Source of the DNA: Neoscytalidium dimidiatum
Taxonomy: Eukaryota > Ascomycota > Dothideomycetes > Botryosphaeriales > Botryosphaeriaceae
DNA: 64,000 nt
Reading direction: 5' to 3'
Assembly: GCA_037367355.1 (NCBI GenBank)
Contig: CM074698.1
Span: 3,038,001-3,102,000 of the forward strand
Shown: one piece after another, positions 42,940 through 52,945 of the stretch
Numbering within the stretch: the first letter of the stretch is position 1
How the letters are laid out: every line of letters starts with the position of its first letter
Program-made: the position numbers and the translations under genes
Notes under the pieces: model-generated
Told to the model about the DNA's origin: nothing
What the model saw: only the letters and a program-made list of their open reading frames with translations
The model's database searches: none

Positions 42940-44940
42940 CTACTGCAGGCGCACGCCGGCCTGCCTGTTCTTCTTCGCAGTCGAATCCATAGCCGTGTTC
43001 ATAGCGGTATGCTGACTCGAATCCAAGCTGCTCATTGCCTCCCTCTTTTTCTCCTCCTCAATCTTCTTGAGACGCTTCTCAGTCTTCTGCTTGCCGGAAC
43101 CTTTGCCGTGGAACTGATGACTGAGGTGCTTGAAAGCTTCCTTTTGGTTCATGCGGCGGCCGAATTCATCGATATAATTAAGCTCAACATTCGGCTTGTA
43201 CTCCTTGTTGAAAATTTCGGCCAACCTGCGTGATTCGAGGCGGTCGCGGTCCTGGTTCGCCTTCTGGGCCATAGCCTCACGCTCGCGAGCAGACATGTGC
43301 TCCATACGTCCAGAGCGACGGTCGCGCTCGCGCTGCATCTTGGCGCGGAGTTCGGCCTCGGCCTCCATCTTGTGCTTTTCAGCAAGGAAGCGCTGATGCT
43401 CAATGTGCCTCTGGTTGAGTTCACTACCATGAGATTCCTGGATTTGGCCACGCTGCCTAAGAAGGTTGAGAGTAGCTGCGACGCCACGGTCGACCGTTTC
43501 TTCCTCGTCAAGACCAGTGGTGGTGACATTCGGAACAGACACGCTCCGCCCTTCACGCTCTTGGCGGGCTTTCCGCTCTTCAGCTTCCTCAGCCTCTGCG
43601 TAGGACTGGTCCATATCAATGTCGCCCTCTTCATCGACTGCTTCGGCAGCCTCGGAGACTGCACGACTCCGAGGTTGTGAAGACTTCTTACGCTGACGCT
43701 CTGGTCTCTCGGCAGGCCCCTGCAAATTGGCCACGAACTCAGAAGTCTCATCGATGACAAGGCCTGGCTCTTCCTCCGGGTTCTCGACACTGCTGATGAC
43801 GTCTGGGGTCGCAGAAGCTTCCTCCCGGAGCTGCCTTGCAAGATCTTCGGGCCTGACCTTCTTTCTCTTCTTCAGAGCCGCCCTTCTTTGCATTGCAAGA
43901 GTTGCTTGCAGGTCTTCGTCGTCAATGACGTCCTCGATAATCTTCTGCTTCGGGGCGGCTACTGGCTGATCGACGTCCATACCGTCCAGTTTCGCGGGAT
44001 CTGGCGTAGGGAAGATGTCGTCTTCATCAATCGCCTTCTTCCTCGATTTCTTCTCCTTCTTCTTCTTTGGCTTCTTGATCTTAACCTCTGAAGGATCGAC
44101 ATAATCAGAGATGGGTGTGTCTTCCTGCATAAAATCGAGGCTGATCTTGACCTTGGACGATCCAACCGTACCATCCTCTTTGATTTTTTGTGTCTCTTCA
44201 ACTGTCCTTCCCTGGCCATCGAGAGTGAAGACCTTGCGCTTCTTCCCGTCAATCTCCTCATCATATTGGGCAAGAATGGACTTCTGTCCTGACTCGTCGA
44301 TATCATTGGGGTCGTATGCCCGTTTCCTCTTCTTCGAATCAAGACGCTCCTGCAGCTTCTGGGCTTCTGTGAGGTTGAGGTCTTCAAGCTCATCTCCAGC
44401 CTCGTCGTCATCAACCGCAGTGTCCTTGAGAGTGAGAATGTGCTCTTCGCCCTCGCCAAGCTGGTCGAACTCGTGTGCAACCTTGACTCCAGCCAGGTCC
44501 TTCGCAGTGTACTCCCGGTGAAGCTCGGCCTCGCGTTCTGCAAGCTCCTGCTCTAGCCGCCTGGCCTTCTCGATCTTCTTCTGCCGCTTCTTCTGTCCAG
44601 CCAACCACGTCTTCGCGTCCATGTCATCTCCTTCACCCAAGCCCTGGCCCTCGAGCTTTGCAAACCGCTGCGCCTGCTCGCGAGCCCTCTTGATGGCATC
44701 CTTCTTGGCCTGCAGCTTCGCTTTTGCCGCCTTCTCCTCCTCGAGCTTCTTCCAGTTATCGTGGGCGGCGGCAGCACGGGTCTCAAGCGTGCTGGCGGGC
44801 TCATCGTCCGAATCGCCACTGTCGGCCTCGGACTCCTTGAAGACGGGGCCAGAGTCATTTTCTTTGCCGGGGACCGGAAGGGGTTTCATACCCATGGCCA
44901 CCCGGATCTTGTTGGCCTCCTCGATCGAGATGGCATCCAT
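42940..44940 (-). CDS. SNU66: Snu66/SART1-family U4/U6.U5 tri-snRNP protein
   Basis: Single exon, 666 aa from ATG 44940. The N-terminus ISIEEANKIRVAMGMKPLPV matches the HIND motif that binds the ubiquitin-like Hub1. Further landmarks are KTWLAGQKKRQKKIEKARRL, KVAHEFDQLGEGEEHILTLK, LQERLDSKKRKRAYDPND and the C-terminal EFGRRMNQKEAFKHLSHQFH and GSGKQKTEKRLKKIEEE, all characteristic of SART-1. The chain is highly charged and largely helical or coiled. Family knowledge: Snu66 bridges U5 and U4/U6 in the tri-snRNP and takes part in spliceosome activation in the nucleus. The frame stays open 36 codons upstream, but family members start at the HIND region, so the downstream ATG is chosen. Confidence 0.93.
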   Translation of the reverse strand: MDAISIEEANKIRVAMGMKPLPVPGKENDSGPVFKESEADSGDSDDEPASTLETRAAAAHDNWKKLEEEKAAKAKLQAKKDAIKRAREQAQRFAKLEGQGLGEGDDMDAKTWLAGQKKRQKKIEKARRLEQELAEREAELHREYTAKDLAGVKVAHEFDQLGEGEEHILTLKDTAVDDDEAGDELEDLNLTEAQKLQERLDSKKRKRAYDPNDIDESGQKSILAQYDEEIDGKKRKVFTLDGQGRTVEETQKIKEDGTVGSSKVKISLDFMQEDTPISDYVDPSEVKIKKPKKKKEKKSRKKAIDEDDIFPTPDPAKLDGMDVDQPVAAPKQKIIEDVIDDEDLQATLAMQRRAALKKRKKVRPEDLARQLREEASATPDVISSVENPEEEPGLVIDETSEFVANLQGPAERPERQRKKSSQPRSRAVSEAAEAVDEEGDIDMDQSYAEAEEAEERKARQEREGRSVSVPNVTTTGLDEEETVDRGVAATLNLLRQRGQIQESHGSELNQRHIEHQRFLAEKHKMEAEAELRAKMQRERDRRSGRMEHMSAREREAMAQKANQDRDRLESRRLAEIFNKEYKPNVELNYIDEFGRRMNQKEAFKHLSHQFHGKGSGKQKTEKRLKKIEEEKKREAMSSLDSSQHTAMNTAMDSTAKKNRQAGVRLQ

Positions 44941-45965
44941 CTTGGCGGGAAGAGGTTCGCGATAGGGAAATTCGAGGAGATGGCAACCTGAGCAATGGCG
45001 GTGGTGGAGAGTGGAAGGTGGAAGTTGGTTGCACAGAGGTCGTCGCAATCTGCGGCTGCGGCGACGGCGACGAAAGAAGTTGACTTGGGAGCCGCCTTCA
45101 CCGCCAGCTATATACAGTTAGCGCTATACGCACGGACCCCAAGCTTCATACAAAAATCTCTGGCTGCCGCAACTTTCTTCCTCACCACAACACAAACCTG
45201 TGTCCAGCGCTCCCGGGCGCCTCACGGTACGTCGAGTTTTTGTTTCTCTCTCGGAAACACAGCTAACAGTCTTGCAGGTGTTTTCCGGTCGAGTGCTGCG
45301 ACAGTTCGGCCGGCCATGCACAGGGGAGACAATACGCTTTGGCGTACGTGCCTCTGTGCGGCCGACAGGTATTTCAGATCCACAGCGGGTCGTCTTGAAC
45401 GGTTCCTTGGGGCTCTGCTCCAAGTCGAGCCGGGAGAGCGGCTTTGCGGCGCGTCACATTCCTAGTTTCCGCGGAATTCCTCCATTGGAGGCTGAAGATA
45501 GGAGACACAACCGTGGCAGCGTACATACTTTAGATAGATTTTGCCTTTTTTTTTTTTTTTTTTTGGTTCTCTGTGAACGTGTCTTTGCATGAATACAGAC
45601 AGGCACAACTGTCATGCTGAGAAGATTTCTCAGTAAAGGCCTACTGGCCGTCTCTATCGGCTGTGGACCAGTTGATGGACTCGATATCCGAGGCATTGCT
45701 CCACTCGCATGTCTATTCCTCGAGGCGTGTTGCTGCTACTATGTGGGTGTACTGCCTGGTGGCCATGATCGCCTGTTAATATCATAGCAATGTCGCATGC
45801 TCTGCTGTGTCATTGATGCGGGATCAACGCATATTTCAAAAACGAAGCACTGTGAAGTTCGATTTTGACCTGCGCAGAGTGCACCGATGCGATCCATAGT
45901 TGTACAGTATCCTCCCGCTAAGCCCGTGATATCAATTCGCACATCCTGTCCAGCATTGATACATC
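44941..45965. other. Intergenic region upstream of SNU66 and downstream of bL28m
   Basis: The 1025-nt spacer contains a long T-run at about 45546-45564. Frames here are fortuitous. The SNU66 promoter lies at the left end and the bL28m 3' UTR at the right. Confidence 0.4.
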
Positions 45966-46673
45966 TCATGCCTCAACCTTAACCGCGCCACCCTCACGCT
46001 TCAAGCCCGCCTTCTCGTCCGCTTCTTCAAGAATAGCTTCGTTATCCGCCTCGCTCAGCGGCACCGTGCTCCCTTCCTTATCCAGCTGCGCATCATAACT
46101 CCTCACCTGCGCTGCCATCTCCTCCTCCGTCACCAACTCCCCGCTCATGCCCCTCATCTGCTCCTCAAACAGCGTCTCAGGCGGCAACCCCAGCGCCTCG
46201 CGCTGCTTCGCGAACCGCTTCTTCACCGCATCCGTCTGCATGATCCGCCACCTGAGCAGCCACCCTCCCATCCCCAGCTCCTTAATCCTCGCACTCTTCT
46301 CGCCCAGCAGGTACTCATCCAGCCCGCCCACTTTGTCAATTGTCCGCAGCACGCGCGTAGCGACGCGCACGCGCACGGAGCGGTTCAGCGCGCGCGAAAA
46401 GAGGTTCTTGTTCTGGATGTTGGGGCGCCACTGGCGGCGCGTCTTGAGCTCCGTCTTCTTCGACACGTTGTTGCCGAACTGGATGCGCGCGCCGCCGTAG
46501 AGGCCGTGATTGGACTGCTTGTACCATTGGCTGGGGCCGTACGGGTAGGCCGGCACGCCCTTGTGGTCGTCGCGGAGTTTGGCTTTGGTCGATTTGGCGC
46601 AGAGCGGGGCGCTGAGGCTGAAGGGCCGTGCTTGTTGCAGGAGGTAGGTCGGTGTTGGTATGCGGAGAGGCAT
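45966..46673 (-). CDS. Mitochondrial large-subunit ribosomal protein bL28m
   Basis: Single exon, 235 aa from ATG 46673; the frame is open far upstream, but without family similarity. Residues 1-26 form a mitochondrial presequence (MPLRIPTPTYLLQQARPFSL). The L28 core includes GLYGGARIQFGNNVSKKTEL, KTRRQWRPNIQNKNLFSRAL and VRVRVATRVLRTIDKVGGLD, then EYLLGEKSARIKELGMGGWL typical of fungal Mrpl24-type proteins. The acidic C-terminal tail (LSEADNEAILEEADEKAG) is an extension absent in bacterial L28. The protein binds 23S-like rRNA in the mitochondrial 54S subunit. It is divergent from peptidyl-tRNA hydrolase 2, another translation-related protein linked to mitochondria, across about 520 nt. Confidence 0.9.
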   Translation of the reverse strand: MPLRIPTPTYLLQQARPFSLSAPLCAKSTKAKLRDDHKGVPAYPYGPSQWYKQSNHGLYGGARIQFGNNVSKKTELKTRRQWRPNIQNKNLFSRALNRSVRVRVATRVLRTIDKVGGLDEYLLGEKSARIKELGMGGWLLRWRIMQTDAVKKRFAKQREALGLPPETLFEEQMRGMSGELVTEEEMAAQVRSYDAQLDKEGSTVPLSEADNEAILEEADEKAGLKREGGAVKVEA

Positions 46674-47191
46674 TGTGGCGGTGGAGGTCGGGCGCGACGC
46701 CCGTGTTTTGGGGGGTTGTGGGTGGAGATTGTGGAGGGTTGGGCGGTCGTGCCGCTGCTGCTCGGCGTGTCTTCGTCTGGCGCAGATCAGAAAGTCGTCG
46801 GCCGGAGGTGGTTTTAGCCGCGCGGTTGATCCCGGGCATGCAACGCGCTTAAACTTGCACGTTTGTTCAACACAGTATATGACCGTTAGTTCACTATAGC
46901 AGTGAGATGTAGCTCGAAATGCGAGACAGAGAGGACACAAGGAGAGAAGTTCTTTTTTCCACCCTTCCTCGTTCACTGACAGATAAAGCATGCGCATGAA
47001 AAAGCCCTCACCTGATCCGAGCACAATTATTCTAGAATATAACGTGAACGAATGATTTTATTCGATAGGAAATGGATCATCACTCTTAACGGTATACATT
47101 ACTGTTGACAGGGTCTGAATTTGGAGAGAGACATGAAAAAGTTTAGAGTTCGCCGGGTCAGACCTCTGCGCTCCAGCTTTAACCAGAGTGC
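46674..47191. promoter_or_regulatory. Shared divergent promoter of bL28m and PTH2
   Basis: The 518-nt divergent spacer lies between two translation-related mitochondrial genes. The bL28m side is GC-rich; the PTH2 side is AT-rich. No consensus site can be assigned with confidence. Confidence 0.45.
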
Positions 47192-47992
47192 ATGCACGGG
47201 CTGACGTCGACGGCCGAGCCCTCTGACTCTGCGCGCCGATCAAATATGGAAAACACTGACAGCGACACACTCATTTTCCCAACTGCAACCTCGCCCGCCA
47301 TGTCATTCATGCGCCAAAACGTATCAATACCACTGCCGTGGCTCGTGTCCGCCTTCGTTGGCACCCTCGGCGGCGTCATCGCCGGCGGTCTTTGGTTTGG
47401 CCGCCGGGTATCAGAAGAATGGTATCTACAAGGCCTCATAGCCGGCCGCGCGGAGGCAGAATCCAAGAAGAAAGAGAAGCGCTCAGACAAGGATGGCGAG
47501 GAGAGTAGCTCGGAGGAGGAAAGCGAGTCTGAGGATGAGGAGAAGCAGGAACTGGATCCGTTTACGGACCGCAATGAGGAGTGCAAGCTGGTACTGGTTG
47601 TTCGCACGGATCTGAAGATGGGACAAGGTCAGCCGCTTACAGGCTATATATATACAATGAAGGGCTTGTACTGATTATTCACAGGCAAGGTTGCTGCTCA
47701 ATGCGGCCATGCTACCCTCGCTTGCTACAAGGCCTTCCTCCGCCAGGCTCCCGACTCGCCCGTCCTCCGCCGCTGGGAACGATATGGTCAGATGAAGGTC
47801 GCGCTGAAATGTACGAGCGAGGACGAACTGCAATTGCTCCAAGCGCAAGCGCTCAGCCTGGGTCTTTGCGCGCAAATAATCCACGACGCAGGACGCACGC
47901 AAATCGCCGCAGGCAGTGCCACGGTGCTGGGAATCGGACCTGGCCCTGTGAGCGTGATCAATCAAGTCACTGGACACCTAAAGCTGTTGTAG
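47192..47992 (+). CDS. PTH2: Peptidyl-tRNA hydrolase 2 (Pth2/Bit1 family)
   Basis: Two exons: 47192-47627 and 47685-47992; 247 aa from the first ATG. Starts at 47246 or 47300 (MSFMRQNVSIPLPW, with the best context) are equally possible. An N-terminal membrane anchor (WLVSAFVGTLGGVIAGGLWF) is followed by a strongly acidic linker (DGEESSSEEESESEDEEKQE). The Pth2 domain then reads [31 protein letters not shown] across the intron, then RRWERYGQMKVALKC, LGLCAQIIHDAGRTQIAAGS and TVLGIGPGPVSVINQVTGHL. The enzyme cleaves peptidyl-tRNAs released prematurely from ribosomes. Family knowledge: Pth2 is anchored at the mitochondrial outer membrane with its domain in the cytosol, matching the topology seen. 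The intron has donor GTCAGC (weaker than usual) and acceptor CACAG. Confidence 0.92.
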
Positions 47993-48322
47993 AGTGATGT
48001 CAGACTGTCGAGATGTCCCATACATTCACAGCCGGACGGACATTCGCAAGCAATTTCGGAAATGGAAAAGCATAAGATGGTGTACATCTAATGGCGTTAA
48101 AAGGCAGAATTATTTCGTCGCCTACGTTAAGCTCTGCGGAGGCACTTCATGGCATAAAAAAGCAGGATTCTGTGTGGCGTATGTCTTGTTGCAAGAACAA
48201 TGAGGTGATATTAGGGCCATGAGAATAGAGACAGATCAACAAGGTTTTGGTAGGAAACGTCAGCTAATGGTACACTGGCTTAGCGTCCGCAATTGGTTGT
48301 GCGGCTTCGATATAGACCCGAA
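47993..48322. other. Short convergent intergenic region
   Basis: These 330 nt lie between PTH2 and the 3' end of the membrane glycoprotein gene. Nothing is recognised. Confidence 0.4.
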
Positions 48323-49426
48323 TTACCGACCTCCCGTCTTTTGCCTCTCAACTTCGTCCCTGAAGGCGTTCCGCTCCTGCGGCCTCGAACCTGTGGCAAT
48401 CTCCTCAAGACTGTCGTCACTCAGCCGTTGAGAAGCTGGCGGTGGATAATCTCTATACTCATCGGATCTCAACAACTCCTGCTCCTGCAACACAATGTCA
48501 TCTTTTTTCGATCTTCTCTGTCCCAGCCTTTGCCAACGCGACTTGCGGACCCCATAGCCCCTCTTGCGGCCCATGACATTACCAATGCTGAAACGTCTCT
48601 GCTTCCGCATACCAAGGAACAATGCCGCCACCACAACTACTGCGAAAACCAACCCAATAGGAATGCCGACCTTGACTCCCATTTCGTCCGAAACCTTGGA
48701 CGACGACTGTGCCTGGTATTGTTTTTGCGGCCTCCCTTTTAGCTGAACAGTAGGTCCAGTGTAGACCACAGCGGCTGAGCTGGCAAGGGTGTCCGAATGA
48801 TGTGCAAAGAATGTGAGGTTGTGCGTAGTATAACCTTGCAGCCAGTCCTGCTGCATGTTGACCGCTGTGGTGCCGACGCTGCTACTGATGGGCCCACTTG
48901 ACCACACATTCCTGCTGGTGTCATTGAACGAATTGAGCAGAATGACGATTGTCGAGTTGGGCTTGAAGTAATTGGGGTTCCAGGTCACATAGTAGGTTTC
49001 GCCGAAGTAGACATCTGAGTTGTTGGCTGGGAGACAAATAGGCTGAGCAGCATCGCCGCAGACGGCAAACTCTTGACTGGATGTCAACGAGCTGTTGGGA
49101 CTCGCTGTATTGACGGTCAAGCTACCATTCTTAGTCGTCACAGCAGTTGGATCAGTTGCAGTTGGAGGGGCGAATTGGAACCTGACGGCTTCGCTGCTAA
49201 TGGTCGATTCCGGAGGAAGAGCTGTGGGGAAAAATGATGTAGCCGAAGAGGTGGAGTCTGGAGATAGTCAGCCCGGGCTGGATAAGGGAGCTTGGACATC
49301 GGTAATCAGGACGTTAGACGGAGGTCATGACTTACCAGCCTTTTTGTCAACTGGACCGGCGGCAGCGGCGAGGATTTGAGCGGTGACAGCAAACAAGGCG
49401 GTGAAATCGGCAAGCGTCAGATGCAT
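48323..49426 (-). CDS. Type I membrane glycoprotein, unknown function (possible cell-wall sensor-like protein)
   Basis: Two exons: 49426-49336 and 49257-48323, with a 78-nt intron (GTAAGT donor, CCAG acceptor); 341 aa. Exon 1 encodes a signal peptide (MHLTLADFTALFAVTAQILA). The extracellular part is Ser/Thr/Asn-rich with several N-glycosylation sequons (TKNGSL, SPNSSL, PANNSD, KPNSTI, SFNDTS). It includes a small beta-rich unit, DVYFGETYYVTWNPNYFKPN, resembling Kre9/Knh1-type wall domains. One membrane helix (KVGIPIGLVFAVVVVAALFL) is followed by a basic stop-transfer (RKQRRFSIGNVMGRKRGYG) and a cytosolic tail of about 80 residues rich in charged and Ser residues. The architecture fits a plasma-membrane protein that senses or holds the wall, but no signalling domain is seen. 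Confidence 0.75.
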
Positions 49427-50057
49427 AGTGTGCACTGTCCAGGATCGTGGATGAAGGATGGTCACAGTGCGCAGATGCAGGCTCAACGGCGAAACGAGGA
49501 ACGAGAAGCGCGAAAGAATTGTGAAAACTGCTCCACAGGCCGAAGAATATAAGGTGTCAAAGAAAACGCCACCTTGGTCGAAATTGTTCCATGTTTACAC
49601 AGCTCCCTCAGCAACGGCGCCCGTTGGTCAATTCCACATGGGTGCAATAGAGGAGGCGATGGGCAGAGAGGGTGGTGAAGCTCTGACCAGCAGTTGCAAG
49701 CCGGGAGCTCGGCACTAGGCCGGATCGGTTGTAGACTGCCGTCAGCTTAATTCGACGCGTCGTTTCGAGGGTTTCCCCTGCCCTCGCTGCGCTTCCTGTG
49801 ACCTGGCATCTTTCTCGTCGCTCGCGGCTCGCCGTTTTACAATTCTGCCTATCCTTAGCCTTGCGTTCTGACATTCGCCCGCCCGGCCAAGGTCCCGCCC
49901 GCCGTCCTGCTGCCTGCTGCACTAGCCGCCACATTCCTCGCGCAGTCTTATCATCTGCACGATTACCGCATCGTCGCACACCTAGCGCGCCGTCCCTCGC
50001 CTCCGCTCCCTCCCTTCACAACCGCCCTCCACAGCCCCTCTGCGAGCCACCATCACA
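49427..50057. promoter_or_regulatory. Divergent intergenic region
   Basis: The 631-nt spacer lies between the type I glycoprotein and the thioredoxin-like gene. The right half is very C/T-rich on the plus strand, as in highly expressed fungal promoters. Confidence 0.4.
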
Positions 50058-50977
50058 ATGCGCTTTTCTAAGGCTCTCCTTATCGCGCTCCCTGCGCTTG
50101 CGCTCGCCGAAGAACAGGTGCCTCTGGCCGAGAAGGTCAAGGGCTGGTTCAACAAGGCTCAGGACTACGTCTCCACTGCCATTCCCGCCGTGCAGTCGCC
50201 TGTCGATGCCGGCGCTTCCAAGGTTGTTGAGAAGAAGGTCGCGAACCTGACCCTGGAGAACTGGCGCGAGATTGTCACTCCCAGTGCCTCCGCCGCCAAC
50301 AAGGGTCCCGAGGAGTGGCTGATCTACCTTACCGGCGGCAACAAGACCTGCTTCGGCCTGTGCGGAAACACCACTGAGGCCTGGAATGTACGTCGCGCTG
50401 TCTGTCCCGGCCCATTGGAGACGCGATACTAACCGTTTCTTGCCTTGCAGAAGTCTGTCCCTCTCCTCGCCGCGAGCCCCAAGGCTCCCAATCTCGGCCA
50501 GGTCGACTGTGAGGCCGAGCCTGTCCTTTGCAACAGCTGGGCCGCTGGTCCTCCCTCGATTTTACATGTCCTTCTCCCGGCTCCTCTTCCTGACCAGTCC
50601 ACCCCTGCCACGACTGTCCGCTTCATCAACTTGAACAGGGTCAACACCACTGCCGCAGACATCGCCAAGATCCACATCGAGGAGACGTACAAGAACACCG
50701 AGCCGTACGAGGGCATCTTCCACCCCTTCGATGGCCCGCTCGTCAAGTACGGCCTTGCCGTTCCCGTTGCGTACGTGATCTGGGGCTTCTCTAAGATGCC
50801 TAGCTGGTTGCCCATGATCGCCATCTCCATGCTTAGCAGGACCTTTGTGTAAGTTTCTCAAGCCCAGTTCTATATGATTTATGAGGTTCTTCGAAAGACC
50901 CCTCGCTAATGCCCAATAGTCGGAGGGCCGCTCCCACTCCCGGCGGTAACCGCCCCGCCCCTGCTGCGGCCCAGTAA
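50058..50977 (+). CDS. Thioredoxin-like ER membrane protein, unknown function
   Basis: Three exons: 50058-50387, 50451-50848 and 50920-50977; 261 aa. The signal peptide is MRFSKALLIALPALALAEEQ. The thioredoxin-like body has a strand and Cys segment EEWLIYLTGGNKTCFGLCGN (C-x3-C rather than the C-x2-C of oxidoreductases), a helix LLAASPKAPNLGQVDCEAEP and a second Cys pair (DC...LCNSW). An extended strand region follows (ILHVLLPAPLPD, TVRFINLNRVNTT). One C-terminal membrane helix (YGLAVPVAYVIWGFSKMPSW and on) ends with a short Pro/Ala/Arg-rich tail created by exon 3. The fold call is inference from pattern; catalytic redox activity is doubtful given the altered motif. It probably resides in the ER membrane facing the lumen. 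A good CACAATG start context is present. Confidence 0.68.
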
Positions 50978-51561
50978 ATGGGCACACCTAAACAAAAAAG
51001 AAAAACGAGCTACGCGACATTGACACTCGCACTGCAACGAATTCAACGTAGCTTCATCCGCAGATCACTTGAATATTAGAAATTCTTGATGACACGAGGG
51101 TGTATATACCTGTCACGAGTACTGTTATGAGTACAGAAGCGCACGGCGAAATGTCATGGGGCTACTATAGGACTTAGGTAGTTAGGGCACGGGGCGTTCG
51201 GTCTCATGGCCAATTGAGTTTTAGCAAAGAATGGGTCCACATCCTATGTCCAAAGCGAATGTTGGGACTGAAGTGACTTTCATCCAATTTGGTGGCTTGA
51301 GGCGGTAGAGTGTCGGCACGCCAGGCTGCGACCACTAATATTCTGTGCGGGTGACGCGAACGCGTAATGTACCCGCGGGAGCGCGTCTTACCGATGAATC
51401 AGCGAAGATGCGATAAGATATGTACAGCATCGGCGTTCCAAAACTCCGACAGAGCACCTCTTGGAAATCTGATCGGCTCCGAAATCAACCCAAAGCTCTT
51501 TCGACATACCTTGCTCTCGCGTGAAGAAACCCTCCCAATTCTCCCTCCTACAATCGCCAAG
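50978..51561. other. Intergenic region
   Basis: These 584 nt between co-directional genes hold the 3' UTR of the thioredoxin-like gene and the promoter/leader of the mitochondrial ribosomal protein gene. No other feature is seen. Confidence 0.4.
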
Positions 51562-52408
51562 ATGCCGACATTAGGGCAGCGCATGTTCAAAATGAAGGAG
51601 GTAAGGACATTCATCCCTCCACGAAACTATTGCCGCAATTGCTAACTCGGATGCGCGAGATGTACAGAAGGTAACAACTCTCGCACCTCCGCTCCCACCT
51701 CCGCAGAACCCAGGCAACTAAACCCGTATTTCTTCTCGATAGCTCCTCGCCATAAGACTGGGGCCCGGCGCCGCCGTGTTACCGAAGGACGTCAAGAGGA
51801 TATCCATGCGCTTCGCGCCCAAGATCGAGGACGGCCACCGCGGACCAAAGTACGTTATTTTTTTTTCCTTTGCCCGCGAGAATCTACCACCGCCGTTCAA
51901 ATGCAGCATTCTGCGACCACCCATACTACACGCTCGGCAACGATTCTGACCCTGTCCTTTTGCGCACCGTTGCAGGAGATTCTTCCGCCAGATGCTCCCG
52001 CGCCTGAAATACCGCAACCCGGCCCTCCCCATCAGCGTCGACCGCTCGGCCGCGCAGTCCGACCCGGCCGTCATGAACATCTTCTTTGACAGCGCCTCGT
52101 CCTCCACCCGACCGACCCCGTCTCCCGAAGTCGCCGCCCAGACCGACCCGGCCTCGGGCGACCGCGTCGTCACCATCCAGATGAAGCACAAGTCCGAGAG
52201 CGAGATCCTTCAGCAGCTGTACGAGATCACGGGCGCGCAGGAGGTTGAGCCGACGGACGTGGAGAAGGAGGAGCTCAGGGCGTTGGCGGAGAGGAAGGAG
52301 CGGAGTAGGCGGGATAGCGAGAGGATGGCGGAGGTGAATAGGCAGCATAAGAGGGAGGCAGAGATGCTGGCGGCGGCGAAGGGTGAGCTTGGCTTGAATA
52401 CGGCGTAA
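51562..52408 (+). CDS. Mitochondrial ribosomal protein with L51/S25/CI-B8 domain (Mrp49/mL61-like)
   Basis: Exons: 51562-51600, probable 3-nt microexon 51668-51670 (AAG), 51743-51849 and 51976-52408; 193 aa. The N-terminus MPTLGQRMFKMKE connects to LLAIRLGPGAAVLPKDVKRI and FAPKIEDGHRGPK-RFFRQML, then PRLKYRNPALPISVDR, the CI-B8/L51 thioredoxin-like fold. The C-terminal third is a charged helix (EKEELRALAERKERSRRDSE) typical of fungal mitoribosomal extensions. Between exon 1 and the main exon lie two complete introns of 67 and 72 nt, each with a consensus donor, a branch-point-like site and an acceptor, separated only by AAG. Skipping the microexon would also keep frame. The protein acts in the mitochondrial ribosome. 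Confidence 0.85.
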
Positions 52409-52945
52409 TTATTCTTTTTTTCGGAGAGGGGTGCTGAATGGGTGGGACATTGCGCCATAGGAGATATGGCCATGTGCGGCATTGTATCATACTGTGGATT
52501 TATGGTTATATATCAAAATGCGGACTGCTATCAGGAAAGATGTTAGGAGTCTTTACAAAGCGGGTCGTGTGACTCGGAAAGTGATAAATGCGAGGATAGC
52601 CATTTGACGTGGGAGACAACATAATTTGACTGTACCGGCTGTAGGTCACGCTGTGTCATCTATGACGCTTTTGACGTGCGGTGTTGGAACTGGAAAGTTT
52701 TCTAGAGCCGCCAATTGCATTTGAAATACAATTGTGGATATTGATCACCGCGTGAAAAACGTTTAGGCCACGATACATTCTCTAGAAGATAAATTCATAT
52801 CATTTGCTTTCAAGATCCTCTTAAAATAGTTGGAATGTCCGACAATTGAAGCAAACCGTAATCATGGTACGTACACATGGGATACATTATGTATATTTGC
52901 ATTAATTTCGCTCGCTTCTCCCCTATAATACGTCTCCCAGTGGAC
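52409..52945. other. Convergent intergenic region
   Basis: These 537 AT-rich nt lie between the 3' ends of the mitoribosomal gene and GET2. Two 3' UTRs are presumed. Confidence 0.4.

Noticed and set aside
44941..45048. Upstream extension of SNU66
   Set aside because: Family members begin at the HIND motif; the extra 36 residues look like translated 5' UTR.
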